Source of the DNA: Clavaria fumosa
Lineage: Eukaryota; Basidiomycota; Agaricomycetes; Agaricales; Clavariaceae
DNA: 64,000 bases
Direction: 5' to 3'
Assembly (NCBI GenBank): GCA_951802425.1
Contig: OX637796.1
Location: 3,410,001 to 3,474,000 of the forward strand
Under the pieces are notes generated by a model. That model searched no databases. It was not told the DNA's origin and worked only from the letters and a program-made list of their open reading frames with translations. This document shows, piece after piece, positions 47,229 to 57,965 of this stretch. The translations under genes and the position numbers were made by a program. Positions within the stretch are counted from its first letter, which is position 1. Each line of letters starts with the position of its first letter.

Positions 47229-50200
47229 TTAAGGCTGGGCGTCCCGACCAGCTAGCTTGGCCTTGTCGGGGTGGGAGAGGAAGAAGTCCCGGAGAAGCAA
47301 TGTTACGTTAGTGAGGTTCCTACGGGGCTCCCAAGTGTTTTCCTCCACTGGATATCCCAACCACTTCACCAAGTACTTCACCCCACGTCCCACCTTCTTA
47401 ACATCAAGGATCGCCTCCACATCATACTCCAGGTGGTCATCATCAATCGTAGGGGGTGGAGGGGGAGGCAGGTTCTGAGAAGGGAAGGAGGGGGGGTGGT
47501 ATGGTGTCAACAGCAACTCATTGAAGACCCGATGGATGCGCCAGGCCTGAGGGAGCTTGAGGCGATACCCAGCAGGTCCCACCTTCTCCTCAACTGCAAA
47601 GGGGCCTGCTCTCTTGTTGTCAAGCTTTTTACAGGGCCAGTCCATCTTCAAGTTTCTAGTATCCAGCCAGACCAGATCTCCCTCAGAGTACTCCCGACTT
47701 GGGCATTTCCCCTTATCGTAGCTCTTCTTCATCGCTGCCACCGCTTTCTCCATTGCCTCCTTGGCTGCTCTTCGGGACTCCGTGAGCTTAGCCATCCACT
47801 CGTCTGCCGCCGGGTTCACCTCAGAAGGTGGCCGGAGCCCCCCATTCCATGGGTGTCGTCCATAATCGAGGAAGAAAGGTGTCTGTCCTGTCGCTGAGTG
47901 CTCACGATTATTAAGAGCAAACTCCGCAGTGGACAACCATTCAGCCCAGTCATCCTGGAGATGGTCCACATAAGCCCGGAGATAGATCTCCATCTCCTGG
48001 TTCGCCCGTTCCGTCTGTCCATCAGTCTGTGGATGAAAGGCAGTACTTGGATTTGCCTTTACCCGGATCATGGAGTAGAACTCCTTCATGAAGCGGGACA
48101 CAAACTGGGACCCCCGGTCACTCACAACCTTGTGAGGGACTCCATGGTCACGAAACACTCGATCCCGGAGGAGACGCGCCGCTCCAAGTCCTGTGAGGTC
48201 AAGCCCAATCGCTTCGAGCAGTGTCCGTTTCGTGAATTTGTCGACAATAACAAGGATGGCATTATGTCCACGGGAGAGGGGGAGGGGACCGACTATGTCC
48301 CATGAAATCACCGACCAGGGACCATCGGGCACCAGATGGGGGTGCAGTGGGGCAGCACGCTTGGTACGGTCGGGCTTCGTCTGCTGGCATGTCTCACACC
48401 CCTGGGCATACCGATCCGCATCTTTTACCATGTCTGGCCACCAATAACCCTTCACTAGTGCTGCTCTCAACTTCCGGGGCCCAGGGTGTCCAGCAGCGGG
48501 GAGGTCATGCTCAAACTCGAGAACGGCCTCACGAGCTCCTAGGGGGACCCAAGTGACTATCCCCTTCCGCCAGAGTCCAGCACGATCTCGTGTCCACTCA
48601 TCATCAAGCTCCTCCGGCTTCTGTATGTGTACCGCGCTATTTTTCTGGAGTAGCGTCTCCATTTCCGATGTGAATGACACACGGACTTCCATTTCCGGGA
48701 AAACCTGCACCGGTGCATCCTCCTCCACCATCTCTCCATAGTCCGGTCTCCAGGAGAGTGCATCTGCCTTTGTATTCGACTTGCCAGTGCGATACTTTAT
48801 CTCAAAGTCAAAGCACTGGAGCTCTCCAACCCAACGAACCTGCCTCGGCTTCAACTTCTGGGGCTTCCAGAAGTACTGGAGGTTTGCATGGTCCGTCCAG
48901 ATCTCAATCGTCTCCTCTGCTCCAATGAGGTATGCTCGCCACTCGCAAAGTGCCCGAATCACAGCCAAGAACTCCTTGTCGTACACATCGTAGTTCTTCT
49001 CAGCTGCAGTGAGGGCCTTGGAGATATAGTCAACAACTCTCCAGGTTCCATCCATCTGCTGCTGCGAGAGCACTCCACCAGTTGCCAGGTTGCTTGCATC
49101 TGTCTCTACCTTCCATCTCCCTTTGTCCTGAGGCAGAGCCAAGACTGGGGCCGATATGAGTGCCTGGCGGAGATCTCGGAAGGCTGCTTCCTCCTCCTCC
49201 TCCCATTTCCATGGAACATTCCCAGTCAGCCGGAAGAGTGGCTTTGCCCGGGCAGAAAGATTCGGGATGTGTCGGCGGAGGTAGTTCAGCATTCCATTGA
49301 ACCTCTGGACATCCTTCACATTCTTGGGACGTGGCCAATCTCGGACTGCTGCACCCTTGGCCGGATCATGCTCTAGTCTGTTGTGGGAGATCTTCATCCC
49401 CAGGAAGATGATCTCGCTCTTCTCAAACTTGCATTTACTGAGTTTGAGACACAGCCCATTCTCTCCAAACTTCCTCAAGACCCGATCCATCCAGTACCGG
49501 TGTGTAGCCAAGTCCTCTGCAAACACAATGACATCATCCACATAGGCCCTCACATGTCCTCCTGCAATCTCCTCCCTCAACACATGATTCATGAAGCGTT
49601 GGAAGGTAGCAGGGGCATTCTGCAGTCCAAACCACATGACAGCTGGTTCGAAGAGTCCACAGGGTGTCAGGAAGGCGCAGCGGTGCTGGTGCTCGGGCCA
49701 GACCTGCATAGATGGGAAACCTCCCTTTGCATCAATCTTAGAGTAGATCGACGCTCCTTTAAGCACATCCACTGTGTCTCGGATGCGGGGGAGGGGGTAC
49801 TTGTCCTTGATCAGGTGTGCATTCAGCCTCGAGTAGTCGATGATTGGCCGCAGTTTGTCCTTCTCATGTTTGAAGAAGAAGGGGCTGGCATACGGGGATT
49901 TTGAGGGCCGGATTCGTCCAGAAGCAAGCTGCTCATCCACCCAACGGTTCATCTCCACCATCTCCTGCCGTGTCAAAGAATACAGCTTGGAGGAGAGGTG
50001 CTCAGGGTCCTTTTTGAACTCGATCTTAATATCGAAGTCTGGTTGGGAGCGGGGAAGTTCATCCCACTTCGCTTCACTAAACACCAAAGGGTAGCGGCTG
50101 GGCCAATTGGGGGTAGGGCCAGAGTTGGGAAAACGGGTGTCCAGAATACTCGTGGATGCGAGGGTACTCGTTTTCAGGGGTGCAGAGGCTCGAGGGGATG

Positions 50201-51680
50201 GGGAACACTGTGGGGGGCAGCGGGTAAGGCTCAGCTCTGCCTTCTGCCAGTCGATATCCGGGTTATGCCGCTTGAGCCAGTCATGCCCAAGGATGACCTT
50301 GTGGGACTGGGTCTTTCCCAGCAGAAAGTGGATCCGCTCCTGGTGGTCACCAACTCTCACCAGCACCTCTATCCCATACCGGACCTTTCCATTCCTGTTC
50401 TGTGTCCCATCCACATTATACATGGTGATTGGGTTCAGCAGGAGAGATGGCTCCAGTCCCACTCCTTTCACCCACTCCAAATCCATGAAGCAGTTGGTGC
50501 ACCCTGAGTCAACAAGGGCCTTCATTGTGGTCCCTTTGCCAGTGCTGAAAGCCTCCAAGTGCACCTGGATGGCTAGCTCTCGTGGCACATGTTTCCGCAC
50601 TTCTGGCCGCACTCTGGTTAGGCGCTCTGCCAGTCTCACTTCCTCCTTCACCTCAGCCCCAATTCGGGTATGTCTCCGCTGCAAGATAGTATATCGGGGT
50701 ATACTTGCAGCAGGCACAGGGACGGAAAGGGGGCTGGCACACTTCTTCTCCCCAGTGGGAGTCCTCCTCTCTCTCTCACACAGCTCTATGCAGGCTCGGA
50801 GCCGTGCAATCTCTTTCTCATATCCCTCTGCCATTTGGGGGGCACATGGTGCTGCCCGGGTTTGGGCCCTTGGGACCTGCAGATGCGTATCAGGCAGGGG
50901 GCAGAAACGGACAGCATGGCCAGTCTGGTGGCATCGGAAACAACATCTCTCATCAGCAGGGGCCCATCCTCGGGCCATGGCCACATCTGGAGTACACAGC
51001 AGAGGGGTCACAAGAGGTTGCGAAACGGTCACGGCAGGTCGCGGTAGGGTCGCGGTGGGTCGCGCGGGGGTCACAGTGGGTCGCGGTGTCCGTTCCGTGA
51101 GTATCCCATCCAGTTGCCTTTGCTGGGCATCAAGCCTCTCAGCCAGCACCTTCCATTCTCCATATGTCTCTGGCATCGGGGAGACACCATAGATTCTCTC
51201 CACCAACCTCCTACTCAGGTTCAACTCCAGCCAATGGACTAGGATTCCTGAGTCCTTCTCTGCACTCAACTTCGCCCGTCGGAACAGCGTCTCGAATTTT
51301 GCGAAGAACTCTGGTGCTGTCATGGCACCCTGTTTCAGCCCTGCAATATCGGCAAGGGCAGTCGCACGGTCATTCGGGTCATCGAATGTGCGCTTCATCT
51401 CCTCCACAAACTCTGCCCAGGTTCCGGCCTCGCCACTACCCAGGATCTCTTCCGCCTTCATATTTGCCCACTCTGCAGCGAATCCTTCTCCAGTAATTTT
51501 GCTCAGAGCAAGAAGGACCTTCACCAGGTCCACAGCATAGACAGTCAGGTTCGCCATAAACAGGAGGCGAAGGGATCGGAGGAACGTACGGAAGTTCCTT
51601 TTCTGCCCATCAAAGGGGGCAACAGATAGGTCAAGCCTCATAGGTTGGGTTACAGGCGGGGCGACATGGTCTGCCATCAC
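47229..51680 (-). CDS. Gypsy-2 Gag-Pol polyprotein, intact
   Basis: 1483 codons, no stop. Gag: capsid-like region with LSVAPFDGQKRNFRTFLRSL near residue 20, then knuckle CCFRCHQTGHAVRFC near 250. Protease: MKALVDSGCTNCFMD near 380. RT: AVMWFGLQNAPATFQRF and YVDDVIVFAED near 680. RNase H: VETDASNLATGGVL and IEIWTDHANL. Zinc-binding and integrase: HPGPRKLRAAL, CETCQQTK, ISWDIVGPLP, VVSDRGSQF, TDGQTERANQE (D, D, E). Chromodomain: YLVKWLGYPVEENTWEPRRN. The protein is slightly longer than the single Tf1 polyprotein. One doubtful position is ALSWRPDY, where other elements have ALSRR; it may be a CGG-to-TGG change. This is the element most likely to be active in the window. Confidence 0.95.
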   Translation of the reverse strand: MMADHVAPPVTQPMRLDLSVAPFDGQKRNFRTFLRSLRLLFMANLTVYAVDLVKVLLALSKITGEGFAAEWANMKAEEILGSGEAGTWAEFVEEMKRTFDDPNDRATALADIAGLKQGAMTAPEFFAKFETLFRRAKLSAEKDSGILVHWLELNLSRRLVERIYGVSPMPETYGEWKVLAERLDAQQRQLDGILTERTPRPTVTPARPTATLPRPAVTVSQPLVTPLLCTPDVAMARGWAPADERCCFRCHQTGHAVRFCPLPDTHLQVPRAQTRAAPCAPQMAEGYEKEIARLRACIELCERERRTPTGEKKCASPLSVPVPAASIPRYTILQRRHTRIGAEVKEEVRLAERLTRVRPEVRKHVPRELAIQVHLEAFSTGKGTTMKALVDSGCTNCFMDLEWVKGVGLEPSLLLNPITMYNVDGTQNRNGKVRYGIEVLVRVGDHQERIHFLLGKTQSHKVILGHDWLKRHNPDIDWQKAELSLTRCPPQCSPSPRASAPLKTSTLASTSILDTRFPNSGPTPNWPSRYPLVFSEAKWDELPRSQPDFDIKIEFKKDPEHLSSKLYSLTRQEMVEMNRWVDEQLASGRIRPSKSPYASPFFFKHEKDKLRPIIDYSRLNAHLIKDKYPLPRIRDTVDVLKGASIYSKIDAKGGFPSMQVWPEHQHRCAFLTPCGLFEPAVMWFGLQNAPATFQRFMNHVLREEIAGGHVRAYVDDVIVFAEDLATHRYWMDRVLRKFGENGLCLKLSKCKFEKSEIIFLGMKISHNRLEHDPAKGAAVRDWPRPKNVKDVQRFNGMLNYLRRHIPNLSARAKPLFRLTGNVPWKWEEEEEAAFRDLRQALISAPVLALPQDKGRWKVETDASNLATGGVLSQQQMDGTWRVVDYISKALTAAEKNYDVYDKEFLAVIRALCEWRAYLIGAEETIEIWTDHANLQYFWKPQKLKPRQVRWVGELQCFDFEIKYRTGKSNTKADALSWRPDYGEMVEEDAPVQVFPEMEVRVSFTSEMETLLQKNSAVHIQKPEELDDEWTRDRAGLWRKGIVTWVPLGAREAVLEFEHDLPAAGHPGPRKLRAALVKGYWWPDMVKDADRYAQGCETCQQTKPDRTKRAAPLHPHLVPDGPWSVISWDIVGPLPLSRGHNAILVIVDKFTKRTLLEAIGLDLTGLGAARLLRDRVFRDHGVPHKVVSDRGSQFVSRFMKEFYSMIRVKANPSTAFHPQTDGQTERANQEMEIYLRAYVDHLQDDWAEWLSTAEFALNNREHSATGQTPFFLDYGRHPWNGGLRPPSEVNPAADEWMAKLTESRRAAKEAMEKAVAAMKKSYDKGKCPSREYSEGDLVWLDTRNLKMDWPCKKLDNKRAGPFAVEEKVGPAGYRLKLPQAWRIHRVFNELLLTPYHPPSFPSQNLPPPPPPTIDDDHLEYDVEAILDVKKVGRGVKYLVKWLGYPVEENTWEPRRNLTNVTLLLRDFFLSHPDKAKLAGRDAQP

Positions 51681-52251
51681 AGGCCCTGGATGCTGTAAAT
51701 AAAGTTCCAGGCCTTGGGCACTCAGGATTTCTTCGATCTCTTAACAGTCCTGTCCTCCTAGGCTGCTCTTCTGTGTACTTATGTACCTATAGAACTCTTA
51801 TTCTATGAAACTTTTGTTAACGTGGGGCCCAAATGGTGTCCCAGGTGGTCGCTCCACAACTCCTAATGAGTTGCCCGTGCGCCCTTCTGACAATGGTCAC
51901 AGAGCAAGGGCCCTGTCCACTGGACCAGGAAACTACAGAAAGACTATGTAGGGGCCTTTCCTTGCCCTGTACACTACACGATTCACTGGTACGTAGCTGT
52001 AAAACAAAGTTCCGGGCCTTGGGCACTCGGTATCACTTGGGGAGGGTCACAGTTGACTTCCTCCTGGTCTGGTCACGTGTATCTACACACAGTAAAAATT
52101 TCGCGCAGTTCTGTTACACACCGCGGGCAGGGTAAAGGAGAAGAGGATGATAGGGGCTGAGCTGTGACAATGTGTCACAGTTTGAAATTAAGGGTCCAGG
52201 CTAGCCGGGTTAGGACACAGGGCTAGGGCGGACAGGCGGATCTTAGTATTA
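51681..52251 (-). other. Gypsy-2 copy A leader
   Basis: 570 bp between the 5' LTR and the gag-pol ATG. It includes the priming site at its right end and otherwise has no frame or motif I recognise. The same leader is kept in copy B at about 63021-63594. Confidence 0.6.
52240..52250 (-). promoter_or_regulatory. Gypsy-2 primer-binding site, self-primer
   Basis: On the element strand AATACTAAGAT lies one base inside the 5' LTR. It is the exact complement of ATCTTAGTATT at 52307-52297 within the LTR, about 36-43 nt downstream of the TATATATA box at 52350-52343, that is, at the expected RNA start. Confidence 0.75.
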
Positions 52252-52541
52252 TATCAGACTGGGTCTCACACAACTTAAGCGTAAGGTCATGACGACAATA
52301 CTAAGATAAGGGGAAAAGGGTACAAGAATGGAAAAGACGTAGTATATATAGCGAACGCTTCGGCATTTGCCGGCGTTCCCACGCTCGGACCTCTCGGATC
52401 ACGTGATGTGCCCAGGCCCAGGTCATGTGATCTTACGATTATGTAATCTGACCACAGCCACAGGTCATGTGACCTTCCAACAACCCTCCCCAGTTTCTCC
52501 ACAACTGCACTTTGGGATGGCTTACATAAGCGATCCTAACA
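52252..52541 (-). repeat. Gypsy-2 copy A 5' LTR
   Basis: 290 bp. It carries the TATA box (52343-52350), the self-priming 11-mer (52297-52307) and palindromic E-box-like sites TCACGTGA and GGTCATGTGACC. It looks identical to the reverse complement of the LTR at 63687-63976. Confidence 0.95.
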
Positions 52542-52543
52542 CC

Positions 52544-55500
52544 AACTGCATCAACCCGATTAAAGCAATCGTTCCCGAAGAATTTCGGATCGTCCGACGC
52601 CGACACCCGGACCCCCTCGCCGACATTCCTATCCTGCCAAAGCATCCGCCCGAGTTTGTTCCTGGCCCCAGGTACACACAGGATCGAAAGGACGCACATA
52701 ACGCCAACCGAACAGGATTCTTGTGGCTGGAGGAAGAAAAACTCGTACACCATCTTATTAAGATCCAAGAGGATGCTTTTGCCTGGAAAGAGACTGAAAA
52801 AGGACGTTTCGACACGAAATATTTCGATCCGATAATTATCCCGATGGTTGAACACATCCCTTGGGTCTTCAAGAATATTCCGATCCCACCCAGCATCTAC
52901 AACGACGTTTTAAAAGTTATCCGAGAAAAGATTGCCGCCGGAGTCTATGAAGAATCAAACTCCTCATACTGATCTCAATGGTTTTGCATTCTGAAGAAAG
53001 ACGGAAAGTCGCTCCGGCTCGTCCACAACCTTCAGCCTCTCAACAAAGTCACGATCGGAGACTCCGCCGTCCCTCCGATCATGGAAGTTTTTGCGGAATC
53101 ATTTGCTAGACGTGGTTGTTATGGATCCCTCGACCTTTTTGTTTCCTTTGATCAACGCTCCCTCGACGAACGAAGCCGAGACCTTACTACATTTCAAACC
53201 CCCCTCGGAGCAAAGCGGTTGACTTGTGTGCCGATGGGATACACCAACGCGACTCAGATAATGCATGGGGACGTCACTCATATTTTACAGGACGAAATTC
53301 CACACATCACCATCCCCTTCGTCGACGACGTAGCCATCAAAGGCCCTGAGACCCGATATGAACTACCCGACAGCACCTACGAAACCATTCCAGAAAATCC
53401 GCAGATCCGCCGATTTGTGTGGGAACACCTAAACAACATCAACCGGGTACTTCAACAAGTCAAGAAAGTTGGAGGAACGTTTAACGGAAAGAAGATGACG
53501 ATCTGTGCACCGGAAGTGATCATCACCGGACACACCTGTACCTACGAAGGCCGTATACCCAATTCATCAAATGTCCAACGGATCCGTGACTGGCCATCAT
53601 GTGAATCATTGACCGACGTCCGATCATTTCTAGGCGTTTGCGGACTCCTCCAGCACTTCATCAAGAATTATGCTCTACTTGCCTGTCCACTTGTCAACCT
53701 GACTCGAAAAGATGTGCCATTTAACTTTGGAGAAGAAGAACAAAACTCGATGGACCGACTGAAACATGCCATTCTCAACTGTTCTGCCATCCGACCTATC
53801 GACTACCATTCCGGACGTTCCGTGATTATGGCCGTCGATTCCTCCAACATCGCTGTCGGCTTCGCATTATTCCAAGTCAGCGAAGATGGGATTCGATACC
53901 CCTCAAGATTCGGATCGATCACCTGGAATGAACATGAAGCCCGATATTTGCAAGCTAAAATCGAATTATACGGACTGTTTCGAGCACTCCGATCATATTG
54001 CATTTACCTCATTGGACTCCCGAAATTCACTGTTGAAATGGATGCAAAATTTATCAAAGGAATGCTCAACAATCCTGACATTCAACCAAACGCTGCGATG
54101 AACAGATGGATTGCCGGCATCCTACTTTTCGACTTCAATTTGACTCACATTCCCACAGATAAGCATACTGGAGCCAACGGATTGTCCCGTCAACGAGCCG
54201 CAGATAATGAAATTGATACAGAAACCGATGACCATGAAGATTGGATTGATCGGAGCTACGTATTCGTCACGGAGCTCATCAACCGCAAATTGGAATCGCA
54301 CCATTTATCCGACACCAATCAAACCCAAGTCGCCTACCCCTACTTCAACGTTTACACAGGATCGATGCTACTCAATTCGATGGAATTGAACGAATCCCCT
54401 CCTAACAAGCCCGCCACCACGACTATTCCCCGACCTGATGCGGCCATCAAACGCCAGCAGCGCCTCCACAACATCGAAGCATTCCTCCGCAACCCTATTT
54501 GATCATCAGACATGGACGCTACGGAATTCCGACGCTTGGTCTGATCCGCATCCGATTTCTTTATACTCAACGACAAACTCTGGCACCGCCGACCCAACGG
54601 ACATCATCAAATCGTTCCTCCGGATGACAAACAACTCACTCTTATAACGGAAGCACATGATTCACTGGGACATAAGGGAGTTTACGTTATTCGCTCACGC
54701 CTTCTGACCCGATTCTGGTGGCCGATGCTAGACCAGGATGTGAAGTGGTTTGTACGAACATGCCACCAGTGCCAAATGCGACAAATTCGCAAAATATTCA
54801 TCCCTCCGACTGTCGCTACCCCCGCTGCGCTTTTTCGACGTGTCCATATTGACACCATGTTTTTACCCAGAGCCCGCAGATTCCGACTCCTCGTTCATGC
54901 CCGATGCTCGCTTTCCGCTTACCCAGAAGCCAGACCGCTCTGAAACGAAACCGCCCGACTCATCGGATCATTCATATTCGAAGATATCCTCTGCCGATGG
55001 GGAGCCGTTGAAGAAATTATCACCGACAATGGGGCACCGTTTGTCAAAGCCCTCGACCTACTGCAAGAACGGTACGGAATACACAACATCTGCATATCCG
55101 GATACAACTCTTGTGCCAATGGTGTCATCGAATGTGCTCACCACTCCGTCCGCGAATCACTCATAAAATCGGCAAACGGCGACGAATCGAAATGGCCCGA
55201 TGTTCTTCCATCCGTAATATGGGCCAAACGAGTCACCATCCAACGTTCCACCGGTTTCTCCCCCTTCTACATTGCTCACGGAGTCGAGCCTCTTCTCCCA
55301 TTTGATATAGCTGAGGCTACATACATGATTCCCACCGCCGACGCCCCGATGACAACGCCGGAACTTATCGCACTTCACGCCCGTCAACTGCAGAAACGAG
55401 AGGAAGACCTCGCACTGATCTCCGACAAGGTTCTCTACGCCCGAAAGCAATCCGTTAAGCAATTTATCGATGCCCACCGGAATGCCATCTTCGACTTCGA

Positions 55501-55963
55501 CTTCAAACCCGGATCGCTTGTTCTTATTCAAAATTCAGCCATCGAAATGGAACTGAACCGGAAGACCAAGCCTCGATTTTTCGGACCCATGATCGTTGTC
55601 CGCCGATCTCCGCACGGCGCATACATTTTATCGGAACTAGATGGATCAGTTTCGAAAATCAGATATGCCGCTTTTCGAATCATTCCCTACTATCCTTGAA
55701 TGCAGACATCGATTCCGGTCACCTCAATTATCGAGCCCCTGGAAGACCACACAAACGACTCCCCGCCCGAACCTCACCATGAAGCATCTGATATCAGCCC
55801 CAATGTTGAACAAGATAATGACGAACCCGTCACACACGCAGAGCGTTTCGTTGACCCTGATGCACAATCTGACAATTCCGACCACACTGCCAACGAATCC
55901 GATACATCCGACACACCTCTGCAACGTCCTAGAACAGTCCGAAAGCTACGGACAAACCATTGA
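52544..55963 (+). pseudogene. Gypsy-3 Pol (RT, RNase H, integrase) with five in-frame TGA stops
   Basis: One frame throughout, broken by TGA at 52970, 54500, 54542, 54941 and 55697. RT: LRLVHNLQPLNKVTIGD, LGAKRLTCVPMGYTNATQ and FVDDVAIKGP, with Phe in place of Tyr in the YVDD box. RNase H: VIMAVDSSNIAVGFALFQVS to THIPTDKHTGANGLSR. Zinc-binding: AHDSLGHKGVYVIRSRLL and CHQCQMRQ. Integrase: EEIITDNGAPF and GYNSCANGVIECAHHSVRES. Several stops fall where Arg fits (SY-stop-SQWFC, V-stop-SASD, L-stop-NETA), consistent with CGA to TGA. The N-terminal end is cut by the junction with copy A. Confidence 0.9.
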
Positions 55964-56021
55964 ACGCCTTTTACTTATTCTAACTTATTATCCATCCTTC
56001 ATTCGCCAATTCCAACTACCC

Positions 56022-56046
56022 CCAAAAAAAAAAAAAAAAAAAAAAA
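56022..56046 (+). repeat. poly-A run
   Basis: An uninterrupted run of more than 20 A lies between the pol frame and the antisense gene. Confidence 0.9.
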
Positions 56047-56192
56047 GGGACAAGTCCAAATCTTCCACACGGCGTTTTCAATCTCCAATTCTTGAGTTCC
56101 CTTACTTTTCGTTCACTGTCTGTCACATTTCTGACACATATTCCAACATATACAAAAAAAAAATATATATTATTATTTACAGGAGCGGACGG

Positions 56193-57818
56193 CTACTCGA
56201 GGAGCAGCACCCGGAGCAGCTCCACACCCGCCCTCACCAGCTCTGCTCCTGCCTTCACCTGATTGGAGCCTTGCTCCATCATTGTTAACGCCCATCCAAG
56301 AGCCTCCCTGCCCTTGGACCCTGATGCCGGCTCCCTCTCCTTCCCCTTCCGACTCGGCCCCGGCCCCATCTCCGACCTCCTCCGCTTTGCCGGTGGCTCT
56401 TCTACCACCTCCACGCTCTCCTCAGCCTCGAGTTTGTCCTCCCCGTCCTCATCCATAGTCGTTTGGTTGTGCACCGGCGCACGCACCACCACCCGTCGCC
56501 CCCGCTTACTGCCCGGTGCCTCCGCCACCCCCGCACCTGCTACGCGCCATTAGCCGATACGTGACCAACAGTTCATCCGACTTACCCTTGTCTCCGGACC
56601 CTGCTCCTTTCTCCGGTTTCACACCTAAAAAAATTCCAACCTTCAGTTTTTCTCTTATACACAGAAACCAAGAATTTTCCACTTACCTCAAGCAGCCAAT
56701 ATGCTGCACGAAACCTTATACACCCTGCACCACTGGCAGGCCACCCCCTCCAACCCGTAACACTCGCATCCCTTCCGAACGCAAGCGTCACATCCTGGCT
56801 CGTGCTCCTATGGATAAATCAGCTAAGAATTGATCAGATAAATTAACAACTTACCTTATCTTCGGGCTGACGCGCAGCCCGAGACCTCACCGCCGCTCCC
56901 ACTCCGGTCCTCCTGCCTCGCCCCCGTTCCGCTGCCTTCCGCCTCGCGATCTCCACCCACACCGGTGTCGCCATCATCCGCCCCCCGACTCGAGCCTCCA
57001 GCACGGGCATTTCAACAACCACGCCGCGCCCCCCGGCCGCCGCATCCACGGACCCCGCCTCGATTGTACCAACAGGAGTTACCCCGTCGGTCCCCCAAAC
57101 GGTCCGATGACCGTTCCCCGACGTTTCCTCCGCACCCACGGCCGATTCCGCGTTCTTGACCGTCCCGTCCGCCTTGATCTCGACGATGTCCGGCACGGAC
57201 AATTCATCCGCGCCCGCCGGTTCCTCCTCCACTCGCTCCGCTGCTGTCATCGCCGCTGCTGCTGCTGCTGTTGCTGTTGCTGCCGCTGCTACCCCCGCCA
57301 CCGTCGCCTCATCGCCCTCCTCGTCCTCGCTGTCGATGATCCGGCACGCACGGGCAACTCGTGCCCTCTTCTCTGCCGCCCTAGCCTCCTCGGTCCGCCT
57401 CTCCGCCACCTCCGCTTCTGCCGTCGCCCTCTCCGCGGCAACCCTCTCCTCCTCCGTGCGTCTTGCAGCCTCGGCCTCCTCACGATGTTTGGCCTGCTCT
57501 GCGGCCCACTCCTCGCCACATAACTTGCGCCATTTTTTTTAACCTACGCGCAATGAGGACTAACCCCTCATCGATATCCACGTCCTCCTCAATTGCAGCC
57601 ATGTAACCGGCAAGGAAATCATCCTGAAAAACTGTGTCAGTAAAACACGATAAATAAGAAACCCGGTTATGCACCGCATCACCCCCATACGTCTCCACCC
57701 ACTCCGCGTACTCCGCATCCTGCCCCTGTTCTGGCAGCGAATCGCCTGGCGCCATAGTTCGTGCCTCCACCATCGCCTGCACCACGTTTTGCAAAATTGT
57801 AGTGTCGAAGTCGTTCAT
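56193..57818 (-). CDS. antisense spliced gene in Gypsy-3: Zn(II)2Cys6-type protein
   Basis: ATG at 57818-57816. Exons 57818-56855, 56807-56687, 56624-56586 and 56536-56193; introns of 47, 62 and 49 nt with GTAAGT-like donors. N-terminus: MNDFDTTILQNVVQAMVEAR, then DDFLAGYMAAIEEDVDIDEG. A charged coiled coil (AKHREEAEAARRTEEERVAA) and an acidic block (IIDSEDEEGDE) follow. Exon 2 carries CDACVRKGCEC, then CQWCRVYKVSC: counting C1, C4, C11, C19, C22 and C29 gives Cx2Cx6Cx7Cx2Cx6C, the exact Zn2Cys6 spacing. The C-terminus is basic then helical. Two lesions: the frame changes at a run of eight A (57540-57533 complement), and TGA at 56690-56688 sits where CGA would continue the frame. It lies inside the retroelement, opposite to pol. 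Confidence 0.75.
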
Positions 57819-57965
57819 GTTGATGGTTTGGTCATTGTGGTGGTTAGAAAACAAGTGTGTTTGGACTTAGGTGACTCACGCGACACGCTGCACAATCAAC
57901 AAGCGATGTTTGGCCTCGTTTGGTTGCAACTGAGGACAGTCGCATTTTCAGCCCCCGGGAGAATG

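Larger units (their letters stand above)
46928..52541 (-). mobile_element. Gypsy-2 copy A: complete chromodomain Ty3/Gypsy element, 5.6 kb
   Basis: Two 290-bp LTRs (46928-47217 and 52252-52541) differ at three positions, all CpG/TpG or CpG/CpA. Between them lies a single gag-pol frame with no stop. A polypurine tract (TCACCCCCCTCTT on the plus strand, 47218-47230) precedes the 3' LTR, and a self-complementary priming site (52240-52250) follows the 5' LTR. A single long frame plus self-priming is the Tf1/sushi plan. The two flanks do not share a 5-bp duplication (ACTGC left, CCAAC right), so the element's surroundings have been rearranged. Confidence 0.95.

Noticed and set aside
50107..51192. 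361-codon plus-strand frame (and its twin at 61468-62508)
   Set aside because: It is the reverse strand of the Gypsy-2 gag-pol gene and is repeated only because the element is.
46923..52546. target-site duplication for Gypsy-2 copy A
   Set aside because: Left ACTGC and right CCAAC do not match, so copy A cannot be shown as a simple insertion at this place.
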